Shown in pieces: positions 43,580 through 52,504 of a DNA stretch of 64,000 nucleotides. Where the stretch lies: assembly GCA_964647625.1 (NCBI GenBank), contig CAZYHZ010000007.1, forward strand, positions 40,474 to 104,473, in the 5' to 3' direction. The first letter of the stretch is position 1, and the number at the start of each line of letters is the position of its first letter. Under the pieces are notes generated by a model, which saw nothing but the letters and a program-made list of their open reading frames with translations, had not been told where the DNA came from and did no database searches. Source of the stretch: DASRJG01 sp964647625 (lineage in GTDB: Bacteria; Acidobacteriota; Polarisedimenticolia; Polarisedimenticolales; DASRJG01). A program made the position numbers and the translations under genes.

Positions 43580-44724
43580 ATCCCTTCGATCGCGCGGACG
43601 TTGCGTGACGAGTCGAACTCCTCGGCGCGGCGCGCCGCGGCGGCTTTCATGGCTTCGAATTGCGCCGGCCCGGCCGCGATGCGCTCCAGAATCGCGGCCA
43701 GCTCGCCGGGATCGCGGGGATCGAACAGAAATCCCGCGTCGCCGGAGACGGTCTCGACGGGACCGCCGAGTCTCGCGGCCACCACGATTTTCCCCAGAGC
43801 CATCCCTTCGATGACCACGAGACCGAACGGCTCGGGATCGGTCGACGCGTGGAGGACGACGTCCGCCCCCGACATGAGAGTGGGAACGTCGTCGCGAAAG
43901 CCGAGGAAGCGGACGCTCCTCTCGAGCCCGTGGCGCGCCACCGTCTCGTGGAGCGCACGCTCGTAGCCGGACTCCGCGGCCGTCGCCTCGCCGGCGAACG
44001 CGATGACGATGCGGTCGTGCACGGCAGCGGGGATCTTGGAGAGCGCGTCCAGGACGACGTCCTGCCCCTTCCACGGCCGGAGATGTCCGGCCATCAGGAC
44101 GAGGAGCGTCCCGTCCGGGATGCCGAGAGCGCGCCGCACCCCGGCTCCGTCCCCGGCCTTCGCGCGCCACGCGCCGACGTCGATACCGTCGTGGATCGTC
44201 CGGGTCCGACTCCGGTCGATCCCGTGTGCCGCGAGGTCCCGCGCGATGGACTCGCTGATCGCGATGATCCGATCGAAGCGCCCGCTGAGCCTTCGGCCGA
44301 TCGCCGAGCCGGGAGGGGTGAACGGTCCTCGGGCGTGCGCGATGATCGGAATCCCGGTCAGCCGTGCGGCGGGAAGCCAGTCCTCGAATCCGATGCCCGG
44401 CGTGTTGTTCAGGTGGACGAGGTCGATCTTCCCGCGCCTGAGAAAGCGCGCGCGCCGGAGAATCGAGGGGCCGGCCCCCGCGAGGAGCGCCGATTTCGCG
44501 GCGAGCCCGCGCCGCGGCTTGTGCTTCGTCTCCTTCGCGCGATCCCAGATCGTGACCTCCGTGCCGAGCGCGCGCACGGGCTCCACGAACCGGTTGTTCT
44601 CGTAGAACACGACCGACGGAAGAAACCGGGCGCGGTCCAGCCCGCGCACGATGTCGTGGAGACACTGATGCGATCCGCCGACCGTTCCGTCCTCGTTCAT
44701 CTCGACGATGAGGATCTTGCGCAT
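43546..44724 (-). CDS. Family 4 glycosyltransferase
   Basis: A 392-residue GT-B enzyme. The N-terminus has EMNEDGTVGGSHQCLHDIVR. The linker and donor half have VLMAGHLRPWKGQDVVLDAL, FLGFRDDVPTLMSGADVVLH and the classic EX7E element DPEPFGLVVIEGMALG. ATG 44724 lies 7 bp after the aminotransferase stop. Its last 34 bases overlap the opposing glycosyltransferase. It would act on the lipid-linked glycan at the inner membrane. Confidence 0.92.
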   Translation of the reverse strand: MRKILIVEMNEDGTVGGSHQCLHDIVRGLDRARFLPSVVFYENNRFVEPVRALGTEVTIWDRAKETKHKPRRGLAAKSALLAGAGPSILRRARFLRRGKIDLVHLNNTPGIGFEDWLPAARLTGIPIIAHARGPFTPPGSAIGRRLSGRFDRIIAISESIARDLAAHGIDRSRTRTIHDGIDVGAWRAKAGDGAGVRRALGIPDGTLLVLMAGHLRPWKGQDVVLDALSKIPAAVHDRIVIAFAGEATAAESGYERALHETVARHGLERSVRFLGFRDDVPTLMSGADVVLHASTDPEPFGLVVIEGMALGKIVVAARLGGPVETVSGDAGFLFDPRDPGELAAILERIAAGPAQFEAMKAAAARRAEEFDSSRNVRAIEGIYQELLGGGAR

Positions 44725-44731
44725 GAACCCG

Positions 44732-45886
44732 CTACGCCGCCGCGTCCGCGAACGCGTCCCCGATGCGATCGATGTCGGCGAGGCTCAGCGCGGGGAAGAT
44801 CGGCAGCGTCACGAGCCGCGAGGCGATCTCGCGCGCGCCGGTCAAATCGGGCGACGGCCCAGCGAGGCCGGCTTGCAGCTCCGGGATATCCGCGATGGGT
44901 CCGGGATACATCGTGCTCGCCCCGACCCCCCGGCTGCGAAGCCCCGCGACGACGCGCGAGCGTGTGGCGCCATCCGGCGCCAGTGCCGCGAGGCGGATCG
45001 GGGCCTGTGGACGCGCGGGGCCAGGTACGATCCATCCCGGGGCACGCCGGACGCGGCCGGCGAGCCGCGCGGCGTTCGCGCACCGGGACGCGGTGAGCGC
45101 CTCGATGCGGCGGAGCAGCCGCAACCCCAATCGTTGCTGCCACGTGTAGAGCCCTTCACGCACGGTGAACTGCGCATCGTAGACGGTCCCGCCGACTCCG
45201 AGGAACGGGACCGACTCGGCGAGCCGGAACAGCGACGGCCGGGAGAGCGCCATGGCGGCGACGAGCCGTGCCAACGCCACCGCTCCCCCGCTTCTCGCGG
45301 AGCGCGCTGCGAGCGGCTTTCCCTCGCGATGGAGAATCGCTCCGCCGCCTCCGAGGGGCAGGGGTTTGCCGCGGTCGAACGACAGCAGCATGGCGTCGGC
45401 GGCTTGGGCGCCTCCGGCGGGCCAGGTCTGCGCCGAATCCTCCACGATTCGAACCGCCGGATCGACGTCCCGGATCAAACGACAGAGCTTCTCGACGTCG
45501 CACGTGCGATCGAGCAGATGAGGAGCGACGACGGCGCAAACGCGGCTCCAGGGGATGTTTCGGAGCGCGGCCTCGGGGATGTCGAACGTGTGGGGATCGA
45601 CGTCCACCAATCGCACCTTGAGGCCGGCGCGGACGACGGACGCCGGGACGCTCCAGCACGTATATCCGGCGACGACGACCTCGTCGCGCGCCGGCGTCGA
45701 CCACGAGCCGAGAAGCGATGTCAGGCCCGCCCGGCCGCTTCCGAAGCAATCGACCCGCGAGTACCCGGTGGCCTCGCAAAGCGCCTGCGGAAAGCTCGAC
45801 GCTCCGGAGGCCCTCTCGCCGCGCAGCGAGTCCGCGACCTCGGCGAGCGAGATCGGCATCGCAATCGGTGGAGTGAGCGAGCGCAT
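44732..45886 (-). CDS. DegT/DnrJ/EryC1-family PLP aminotransferase
   Basis: A 384-residue sugar aminotransferase-like protein. Family markers are GSGRAGLTSLLGSW, VVVAGYTCWSVPASVVRAG, VRLVDVDPHTFDI and IVEDSAQTWPAG. The likely PLP-lysine is in SFDRGKPLPLGGGGAI. The C-terminus has STMYPGPIADIP. It lies 5 bp after a glycosyltransferase, so it probably makes an amino-sugar donor for this glycan. The active-site context is somewhat unusual (DRGK rather than the common F-x-x-x-K-x-x-x-x-G-E-G-G), so a non-aminating role is possible. Confidence 0.85.
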   Translation of the reverse strand: MRSLTPPIAMPISLAEVADSLRGERASGASSFPQALCEATGYSRVDCFGSGRAGLTSLLGSWSTPARDEVVVAGYTCWSVPASVVRAGLKVRLVDVDPHTFDIPEAALRNIPWSRVCAVVAPHLLDRTCDVEKLCRLIRDVDPAVRIVEDSAQTWPAGGAQAADAMLLSFDRGKPLPLGGGGAILHREGKPLAARSARSGGAVALARLVAAMALSRPSLFRLAESVPFLGVGGTVYDAQFTVREGLYTWQQRLGLRLLRRIEALTASRCANAARLAGRVRRAPGWIVPGPARPQAPIRLAALAPDGATRSRVVAGLRSRGVGASTMYPGPIADIPELQAGLAGPSPDLTGAREIASRLVTLPIFPALSLADIDRIGDAFADAAA

Positions 45887-45891
45887 GGGCG

Positions 45892-46980
45892 TCAGGACGC
45901 GTCCGCCAGGACGCTGTCGTAAAGATCGAAGTAGGCGCCGGCCATCCGCTCGGATCTGAATTCGACCGGAAGCTCGGCGAGCGGGACCCGTCCTTCGAGC
46001 GCCGCGAGCAGCGCTTCGGCGAGCGCGTCGGGATCTCGAACCCCGACGGTTCGGCCACCCCGCGCCTTGGCGAGGACCTCGGAGATGCCGCCGACTGCCG
46101 TGCAGACCGCGGGCCTGCGGGCGGCGAGCGCTTCGATGAGGGACAGCGGCAGCCCTTCCGAGACGCTCGACAGGCAAAACACGTCGATCGCCGCGAGAAC
46201 GCTTGCCGGATCCGAGGCAAAACCCGCGAACACGACCCGATCCGACGTCCCGAGCTCCGCCGCGAGACGCGTCAGCTCCGTCATCAACGGCCCCTCGCCG
46301 GCGATCACGCACAGGACGTCGGCCGGAAGGCGGGCATGCGCGCGCAGGAGAGTCGCGTGATCTTTCACGCTCGTCAGCGCGCCGAGGGTGCCGATCACGC
46401 GCGAGCCGGCGGCGATTCCGAGCACCGCGCGGGCCGCGTCCCGGTCCGGCCCGGGCTCGAACCGGACCGTCGAGATTCCGTTGTAGATCACCCGGGTCTT
46501 CCCGACTCCGAACGGGATGCGGCGAAGCAGGGTCGTACGCGTCGTCTCGGAGACCGCGACGATGCGATTCGCCAGCGCCTGGGTCACCGCGAGCTTCAGG
46601 GTGAAGCGAAACCCGGACTTCGCGTTCATCGCGGCATCCCCGTGCTCGGTGGCCACGCAGGGCGTGCGGGCCCAGAGGGCGGCGAGAGAGCCGTAGAACC
46701 CCCCGTCCAGCAGATGGACGTGAACGATGTCGGCGTGAAGCTCCCGCAGGCGCTTCGCGCATGAGCGCACCCACCGCCAATCGAACGTCCCCTGCGTGGG
46801 CAGCACGATGGGCGACAGCCCGCGCTCGCGGGCGGCCCGGGCGAGCCAGCCTTCGTTGATCAGGAGCAGCTCCTGCCGGATGCCGCGCCGGGCCAGCTCT
46901 TCGATGAGGAGCAGGATGACGTTTTCCGCGCCGCCGGGGTCCGCCGAATCGGTGATGTGGCACACGCAGCGCGGCGTCAC
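45892..46980 (-). CDS. Family 4 glycosyltransferase
   Basis: A 362-residue GT-B enzyme. GTG 46980 is chosen because GGGAGGAG precedes it and the protein then opens with the usual first strand and GGAENVILLLIEELARRG. The donor half has VIGTLGALTSVKDHATLLRA, VIAGEGPLMTELTRLA and LSSVSEGLPLSLIEALAARR (EX7E). The long upstream extension of the frame overlaps another gene region and is not used. It heads a run with the aminotransferase and the next glycosyltransferase. Confidence 0.9.
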   Translation of the reverse strand: MTPRCVCHITDSADPGGAENVILLLIEELARRGIRQELLLINEGWLARAARERGLSPIVLPTQGTFDWRWVRSCAKRLRELHADIVHVHLLDGGFYGSLAALWARTPCVATEHGDAAMNAKSGFRFTLKLAVTQALANRIVAVSETTRTTLLRRIPFGVGKTRVIYNGISTVRFEPGPDRDAARAVLGIAAGSRVIGTLGALTSVKDHATLLRAHARLPADVLCVIAGEGPLMTELTRLAAELGTSDRVVFAGFASDPASVLAAIDVFCLSSVSEGLPLSLIEALAARRPAVCTAVGGISEVLAKARGGRTVGVRDPDALAEALLAALEGRVPLAELPVEFRSERMAGAYFDLYDSVLADAS

Positions 46981-47029
46981 GCTTCTCCTCCCACGCCGGG
47001 AGGAGTATAGACGCGGCGCCTCGGGCCGC

Positions 47030-49087
47030 TCAGTGCTTGTCGGCGCGTCGCAGCTGCTGAACGCCGGCGGGCGGCGTGAGATCTCCTCCGCTCGCGGCGC
47101 ACCCGATGCGCTGGGTCGAAACCATGAAATCGTCCATGTACCGGTATTGCGTCTGCGGGGACGCCCCACCGTTCCACCAGTTCTCGAGCGCGATGAGATT
47201 GATTCCGTACGACGTGTTCGAGCCCCGGAAATTGAGGTTGGGCGATCGGGCGTCGAGTGTTCCGTCGACCCACTCCTCGAGCACGCCGTCGCTCGCGCCG
47301 GGCGTGTTCAGCTTCATGTGCGCCTCGACGCACTGCCAGCGCCCCTGGTGCGACGAGTCGTATACGTTGGACGCCCCTTCGTTCAATCCGAGCCACCGGT
47401 AGTGATTGAAATCGTTGAAGCCGCACGTCTGAATCGTTGAGCCGTCCGTGCCGATGCCCGTCGCGGGGTCGGTGGCCAGGTTGAGGCTCGAGCCCTGCCA
47501 TATGTGGCCCGTCGCGATGTCCGTCATCGAATACGACGGTGTGCAGCCCGACGGATCCGGAATGATGACCCGCGCTCGAGTGAACTTCTGGGGGTTCCCC
47601 TGGAAGCTCGGTGCGACGTACATCCAAATCCGCCAGTAGATGTCGGTGAAGTCCGTGCTCGACGCGGTCTTCGATCCGTGGGGGTTCCGACCGAACGCAT
47701 ACCAGAGATACCCGGAATTCTCTTGACCCGGATCGTACCGCGCCGACATCGCGTGCGTCCCGCTGTGAGCCTGAGTCGTCGAAACGACGAACCGCCCGCC
47801 TCCGTCGTCGTAGTCGGTGTAACGGGACGAGAGCGTCGTGGACGTATCCTCGAAGTCATCACAGAAGATCGTGCCCGGCGGCGGGGACGCGCACGTCGCG
47901 GGTGATGTGGTGCTCGTGACGGAGAACGTGATCGCGTAATCGTCCACGTTGGCGTTGCCGCTCGTGTCGGAGCATCGGACGTAGTAGTTGTACGTCCCGC
48001 CGTTGGCGAGGCCCGTCACCGTCGTGCTCTGGCTCGTCCCGCCGGTGGTCCCGAACGTCTTCGTCATCGCGGAATACGACACGTTGGGCGTCGTCGAATA
48101 GCGGCAGGTGGCGGCCTCGTTCGTCGTCAGCGAGAGCGTGGCGGAGGTCGTCCCGAACGGGAGCGAGCCGGACGGCGCGGCGTTGGATCGCACGGGCGGG
48201 GTCGTATCCGGGCCGGAGCTTCCGGAGCACGACGCTCCGGTGGATGGGCAGCCGTCCCAGACCTGCACGTCGTCGACGTACCAGTAATCGCCGGGCGCCG
48301 CGAGGTCGAAGTTCGTCACGACCTTGAACGTGGTCATCGGAGAATCCGGGCCCGACGAGCCGACGTAGCTCTGGCCCGTGTCGGGGACGCCGCCGTGCGT
48401 CGGCCAGGCGTGGACCCCGGCGCTGTCCGTGTACCAGACCATGAGCGACCCGTTGGCGCCGCCCGGAGTGCCTTCGTCGAACAGGACCTCGACGCGCGTC
48501 CAGGCTCCACGCTGAAGCTCTGCGGCGTGCAGGTACGCGTCGGTGCCGCTGCCCGGCTCGTATCCGCCGAACAGCGGATCGAGGTTCAGAACGACGGGAC
48601 CCGTGGCGCAGCTGCTGCCGGTGCCGCTGTTGATGTTCGTGTCGAACTGACGGTAGGTGTTTCCGCCGGTCGGGACCGACGTGAAGAACCGGAACGTGTG
48701 GTGCCCCGGCGCGTAGCAGGGATTGATCGTCGGCGACACCCAGAACCACATCGACAGGTAAAACTTGTGGAGCGACGGAACCGTGTGATTGCAGTCGCCC
48801 GTGGTGTCTCCCCCGTTCGGCGTGTAGAGCAGCGAGTGCCCGGGGCTGTGCGACTGCGCCGTCGTCACGGTGACGGCATTGCAGTTCCCCAGAAGGTGGT
48901 CCCAGTTCGTGTCCAGCGGCGTCGCGCCCTCGAAGTTGTCCGACAGGATCTGGGTCTGACTCCACGCGGCCCCGGTCGACAGCACGGCAATGCCGGCGAC
49001 GATGAGCGCAGCCGGGAGCCCGAAGACGCGAGCGCGGCGCGGGCGAGGCGGTGAACTCCCGTCATGTCTTCCGGCGACAATCCGCAT
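47030..49087 (-). CDS. Large exported protein with two lectin/lyase-like beta-sandwich domains
   Basis: A 685-residue secreted protein. ATG 49087 follows GGAG. The signal peptide has a basic n-region (RPRRARVFG) and core PAALIVAGIAVLSTGAAWS. Domain 1 (about residues 45-260) and domain 3 (about 400-670) each start with a DNFE/DDFED-type motif and look like concanavalin/LamG sandwiches as in polysaccharide lyases and lectins (KFYLSMWFWVSP; DIYWRIWMYVAPSF). Between them is an Ig/FN3-like domain (NEAATCRYSTTPNVSYSAMT). It sits in the glycan locus, so binding or processing of the exported polysaccharide is likely. Catalytic residues are not clear. Confidence 0.7.
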   Translation of the reverse strand: MRIVAGRHDGSSPPRPRRARVFGLPAALIVAGIAVLSTGAAWSQTQILSDNFEGATPLDTNWDHLLGNCNAVTVTTAQSHSPGHSLLYTPNGGDTTGDCNHTVPSLHKFYLSMWFWVSPTINPCYAPGHHTFRFFTSVPTGGNTYRQFDTNINSGTGSSCATGPVVLNLDPLFGGYEPGSGTDAYLHAAELQRGAWTRVEVLFDEGTPGGANGSLMVWYTDSAGVHAWPTHGGVPDTGQSYVGSSGPDSPMTTFKVVTNFDLAAPGDYWYVDDVQVWDGCPSTGASCSGSSGPDTTPPVRSNAAPSGSLPFGTTSATLSLTTNEAATCRYSTTPNVSYSAMTKTFGTTGGTSQSTTVTGLANGGTYNYYVRCSDTSGNANVDDYAITFSVTSTTSPATCASPPPGTIFCDDFEDTSTTLSSRYTDYDDGGGRFVVSTTQAHSGTHAMSARYDPGQENSGYLWYAFGRNPHGSKTASSTDFTDIYWRIWMYVAPSFQGNPQKFTRARVIIPDPSGCTPSYSMTDIATGHIWQGSSLNLATDPATGIGTDGSTIQTCGFNDFNHYRWLGLNEGASNVYDSSHQGRWQCVEAHMKLNTPGASDGVLEEWVDGTLDARSPNLNFRGSNTSYGINLIALENWWNGGASPQTQYRYMDDFMVSTQRIGCAASGGDLTPPAGVQQLRRADKH

Positions 49088-49294
49088 GCTCGATCTCCAG
49101 AGGGGCCGAAGGCTGCAAGATGGAAGCCACATCAACCTATCCGCACATACGTGTTTGACCGATGCCGAACTTCTCCACGTTCTTAGCAAAGTTTCAATTC
49201 TGTAAGGTGAATGCCGCTCGACGCATCCTCCGGCGCGGGACCATGCGGAGCATCAGCAGCGTAGGGATTTTTCGCATTGAGTACTTCCTCAACG

Positions 49295-50527
49295 TCAAAA
49301 CGGGTCGATGCCAGGCGACGACGCGCGCCGCCACGCGTCGATCAAGGCACTGCCGATGATCGGCCAATCGTACCGCTGGATCACGAGGTCTCTAGCCGCA
49401 TCGCTGAGGCGCCGTCGAAGCGAGGCGTCCTCGAGGCACTGAACGACACCATCGACGAACGGTCCTCCGAGCTCCCGAATGAGCATCTCGCCTCCGTCGG
49501 TGACGGTCAACCCCTCGGCGGCCAATGGGGTCGCCACGATCGGCATTCCGAGGGACATGGCGTCGAGCAGCTTGAGCCGAGTCCCGCCTCCGTCGAGGAT
49601 CGGACAGACGTACACGAGAGCTTCGGTGATCACCGGCCGGATGTCCTCGACGAATCCCGTGACGCGAATCGAACGATCCGTTTCGGCGGCCCGCACCAGC
49701 TCCGGCGGCGGATTCATGCCTGCGACGATCAACTTGATGGAGCTCACCCGGCGGCGAAGCTCCGGCCAGCACCGCCCGAGGAACTCGGCCACCGCGTGAG
49801 AGTTCGGGTACCAGTTCATGCGGCCCGCGAAGATCAGCGTGGGGTCCGCAGGCTCTTCCTTGCGAGCGCCGAAGTAATCCGCATCGACTCCGTTGGGGAT
49901 GACCGAGATCCGAGCCTCGGGCACGATGGCCCGCAGGCTCTCCGCATCGACGTCGGACACCACGAGATGCCTCCGGAAGCGAGATGCCGTCGTCCTCTCG
50001 TACCGGCGAAGGAGGCGGGCTTCGCGGCTCCAGACGACGCGCCGGAGTGACTCATCCGTGCGTGCGCGGCGATCCATCATCGCGGATTCGATGTTGTGAT
50101 GGTTGAGCACCGCGGGGCCCTGCCATCGAGGCGGAAGCAGATCGGCGGCCATGATACTGTCGACGTGCACGACCTCCGGCCGGATCCGGTCGAGATCCTG
50201 TTCGATCTGCCGGCGCCAGTCCGCGCGAATCAGGAGGGATTCCGAATACGAGCGGCCGGAGAGCACGCACTTCGCGAACGCGGCGACCTTCCCGGCGCGG
50301 CTCGTCCTCGAGCCGGTGTCGATGACACGGGCCGATGCACATACGTCGGAGAGCGCCCGCTCGGCCTCGGCGACGTCCTGCGCCCGAGGCTGGTGCCCGC
50401 GCTGAGCGAGCCCGACGAAGTGAACCTCGGCGTGCCGGGCGGCCTCGCGCAATAAATTGAAGCTGCGCTGCGGCGCTCCCCCGCGCGGCGGGTACGGCGT
50501 GAAGTGCCCGATCCACACGACCTTCAT
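49295..50527 (-). CDS. Sugar transferase of the PEP-CTERM/EpsH1-associated type
   Basis: A 410-residue GT-B enzyme. The N-terminal WIGHFTPYPPRGGAPQRSF, VVHVDSIMAADLLPPRWQGP, NHHNIESAMM and the late ILDGGGTRLKLLDAMSLGMP follow the pattern of the stp1-like sugar transferases found beside exosortase loci. A ribosome site and ATG lie 12 bp after the preceding gene's stop. The family label matters because several neighbours belong to the same exosortase-associated set. Donor sugar unknown. Confidence 0.85.
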   Translation of the reverse strand: MKVVWIGHFTPYPPRGGAPQRSFNLLREAARHAEVHFVGLAQRGHQPRAQDVAEAERALSDVCASARVIDTGSRTSRAGKVAAFAKCVLSGRSYSESLLIRADWRRQIEQDLDRIRPEVVHVDSIMAADLLPPRWQGPAVLNHHNIESAMMDRRARTDESLRRVVWSREARLLRRYERTTASRFRRHLVVSDVDAESLRAIVPEARISVIPNGVDADYFGARKEEPADPTLIFAGRMNWYPNSHAVAEFLGRCWPELRRRVSSIKLIVAGMNPPPELVRAAETDRSIRVTGFVEDIRPVITEALVYVCPILDGGGTRLKLLDAMSLGMPIVATPLAAEGLTVTDGGEMLIRELGGPFVDGVVQCLEDASLRRRLSDAARDLVIQRYDWPIIGSALIDAWRRASSPGIDPF

Positions 50528-50539
50528 GGCTTGACGCTC

Positions 50540-51676
50540 TCAGCCGCGCCGGGTCGGTACCCAATGAACCGCTTTTCGGCCGACCGTCAGATCGACGAGC
50601 GCCGTCGCGACCGCGGCGTGGCCGAGCAGCAGGAAACCGAGGGCCCGCAGCGGGGCGAAGCGCCGGGCCGCCGCCGACATCAAAGAGACCGCGGCGATCG
50701 TCAGCACGATCCCGGCCGCGATGGAGATCAAGATGGCCGGCTCGTTCCCCAGGGCCGCCGCGGCGACGACACAGGCGACCGAGAGCGCCAGGAATACCGG
50801 CGAGAGGAATCGCAGGACCTTGTGGGACACGAGCTCCCAAGTCGCGACGGGGCGGCGAAACGAGAACGCCCGCGGGTGGGCGAGAAGCCCGCGCAACCCG
50901 CGAAGCGCCGTCCGCCGCTTGCGCGCGAATTCTTTCTCGACGCTCGGGGTCGTCGAATACACGCACCGGGCGTCCTGCGCGTGCACCGCGCGTCGATTCA
51001 CGGCGAGGCACACGAGCGCCGCGCCGAGATCGCTCGGGACGTCGGTCTTCAGGCCGGCGGCGATCTCTCTCCGAACGGCGAAGAAGCAGCCGCTCAGGCC
51101 CACGAGCGATCCGGCCAGGCTTTCCGCGCGGCGCAGCCCCATCTCGTAACGAACGTAGGTTTCCTCGCCGCCGTGCGCCAACCCCTCGACGACGTCCATC
51201 CCGCTGACGGCCCCGACGGCCCCGTCCGCGAACGGCGCGAGCAGACTCTCCACGGAGCCGGGCTCCAGGGAGGTCGAGGCGTCGCTGAAGACGATGACCG
51301 GCGCCCGGGTTGCACGAATCGCCGCGAGCTGCGCGAATTCCTTTCCTTGTCTCGGGCAGGGAAGCCAGCGAACGCCGCGGCCCGCGAACTCGGCCACGAC
51401 TTTTTCGGTCTCGTCCGTCGACCCGTCGCTCGCAACGATGAGCTCTGCACCCGCGGTCGGGTACCGGGCCGCCAGCGCGTTTTCGAGCTTCGTCCGGATC
51501 CGCCCGGCCTCGTTGTGGACCGTGATCACGTGCGCGACGTCGAATGCGGGGGATCCCGTGCTCCAGGGGCGCGGGCGGATCCACGCGAGGATTCTCACCA
51601 ACACCGGGTAGACGACCAAGGGGTAGGCGGCGATCGCGGCGGCGACGAGCGCAATCGTGAGCAGGACTCGGTCCAC
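50540..51676 (-). CDS. Membrane-bound family 2 glycosyltransferase
   Basis: A 378-residue enzyme with an N-terminal membrane segment (TIALVAAAIAAYPLVVYPVL), a GT-A domain (VAHVITVHNEAG, IVASDGSTDETEK, VIVFSDASTSLEPG) and hydrophobic C-terminal segments (FLSPVFLALSVACVVAAAAL and two more). RKRRTALRGLRGLL resembles the acceptor-site basic motif of processive or large GT2 enzymes. GTG is preceded by GAGGA. Membrane topology suggests it extends a glycan or acts on a polyprenyl carrier. Confidence 0.88.
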   Translation of the reverse strand: MDRVLLTIALVAAAIAAYPLVVYPVLVRILAWIRPRPWSTGSPAFDVAHVITVHNEAGRIRTKLENALAARYPTAGAELIVASDGSTDETEKVVAEFAGRGVRWLPCPRQGKEFAQLAAIRATRAPVIVFSDASTSLEPGSVESLLAPFADGAVGAVSGMDVVEGLAHGGEETYVRYEMGLRRAESLAGSLVGLSGCFFAVRREIAAGLKTDVPSDLGAALVCLAVNRRAVHAQDARCVYSTTPSVEKEFARKRRTALRGLRGLLAHPRAFSFRRPVATWELVSHKVLRFLSPVFLALSVACVVAAAALGNEPAILISIAAGIVLTIAAVSLMSAAARRFAPLRALGFLLLGHAAVATALVDLTVGRKAVHWVPTRRG

Positions 51677-51709
51677 GGGCGTTCCTCGGATTGCGACGCG
51701 ATCGGGCTC

Positions 51710-52504
51710 TTAGAGAGAGCGCGTGAGACAGGCTTCGAACATCGGGATGAAGCGGGTCATGTCATCGTGAATCGAGATGCGGGGAATCGTGGCCAGCGGT
51801 TGCCCGGTCTTCCACCAGCCGCCGCCGACGACCACCGCGCCGCGGAAGTGCCGGGCGGCCGCCGCGACGGCCGATTCCGCGAATCGACCGTAAGGGTACG
51901 CGAAGGTCTCGCACGGGCGGCCCGTGAACGACTGCGCGGCCGCCTTGGAGGCCGAAAGCTCGAGCTCGATCCGGTCGGGTGAAATCTCGTCCAAGCGCGG
52001 ATGGGACATCGTGTGCGCGCCCATTTCGATCCCTCGGTCGGACAACGAGCGAACCTCGTCGGGAGAGAGAAACTCACCCGCGGCGGGCCCCCGGCCCGCG
52101 ATCCAATCGGCGACGAGAAAAATCGTCGCGCGCGCATGATAACGCTCCAGGATCGGCCACGCCTCGGTCAGGTTGTCGCGCCAGCCGTCGTCGAACGTGA
52201 TCACCGCGATCGGTCTCTCCGCGTCTTCGCGCCGCGCATCGAGCGCCTCGGCGAGCGTAATCAGCTCGAATCGTTGCGAGAGCCAGCGCACGTGCCGGTC
52301 GAACGTGGACGCCCGAACGAACATCCCCGGCTCGATGCCGGAGACCTCCGCGTCGTCCGGGCGGACGCGGTGGTACATGAGCACCGGGATCAGGCCGCGG
52401 CTGCGCTGCCAACGTTCCGCGGTGCGGCCGGAGACGCGCGCAAGGAGCGCCTCGGCCCCGCGAGCGGCGATCGACCCGGCCCGCCGCAGCCGCCCCTCGT
52501 TCAT
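51710..52504 (-). CDS. Polysaccharide deacetylase (NodB-like)
   Basis: A 264-residue carbohydrate esterase 4-type protein. VITFDDGWRDN carries the paired Asp, and MGAHTMSHPRL gives the His-x3-His metal ligands. TFAYPYGRF closes the fold. ATG overlaps the stop of the O-antigen ligase gene (ATGA). It would remove acetyl groups from the exopolysaccharide or a precursor. No signal peptide is obvious, so the compartment is uncertain. A second, different deacetylase lies 2.4 kb upstream. Confidence 0.88.
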   Translation of the reverse strand: MNEGRLRRAGSIAARGAEALLARVSGRTAERWQRSRGLIPVLMYHRVRPDDAEVSGIEPGMFVRASTFDRHVRWLSQRFELITLAEALDARREDAERPIAVITFDDGWRDNLTEAWPILERYHARATIFLVADWIAGRGPAAGEFLSPDEVRSLSDRGIEMGAHTMSHPRLDEISPDRIELELSASKAAAQSFTGRPCETFAYPYGRFAESAVAAAARHFRGAVVVGGGWWKTGQPLATIPRISIHDDMTRFIPMFEACLTRSL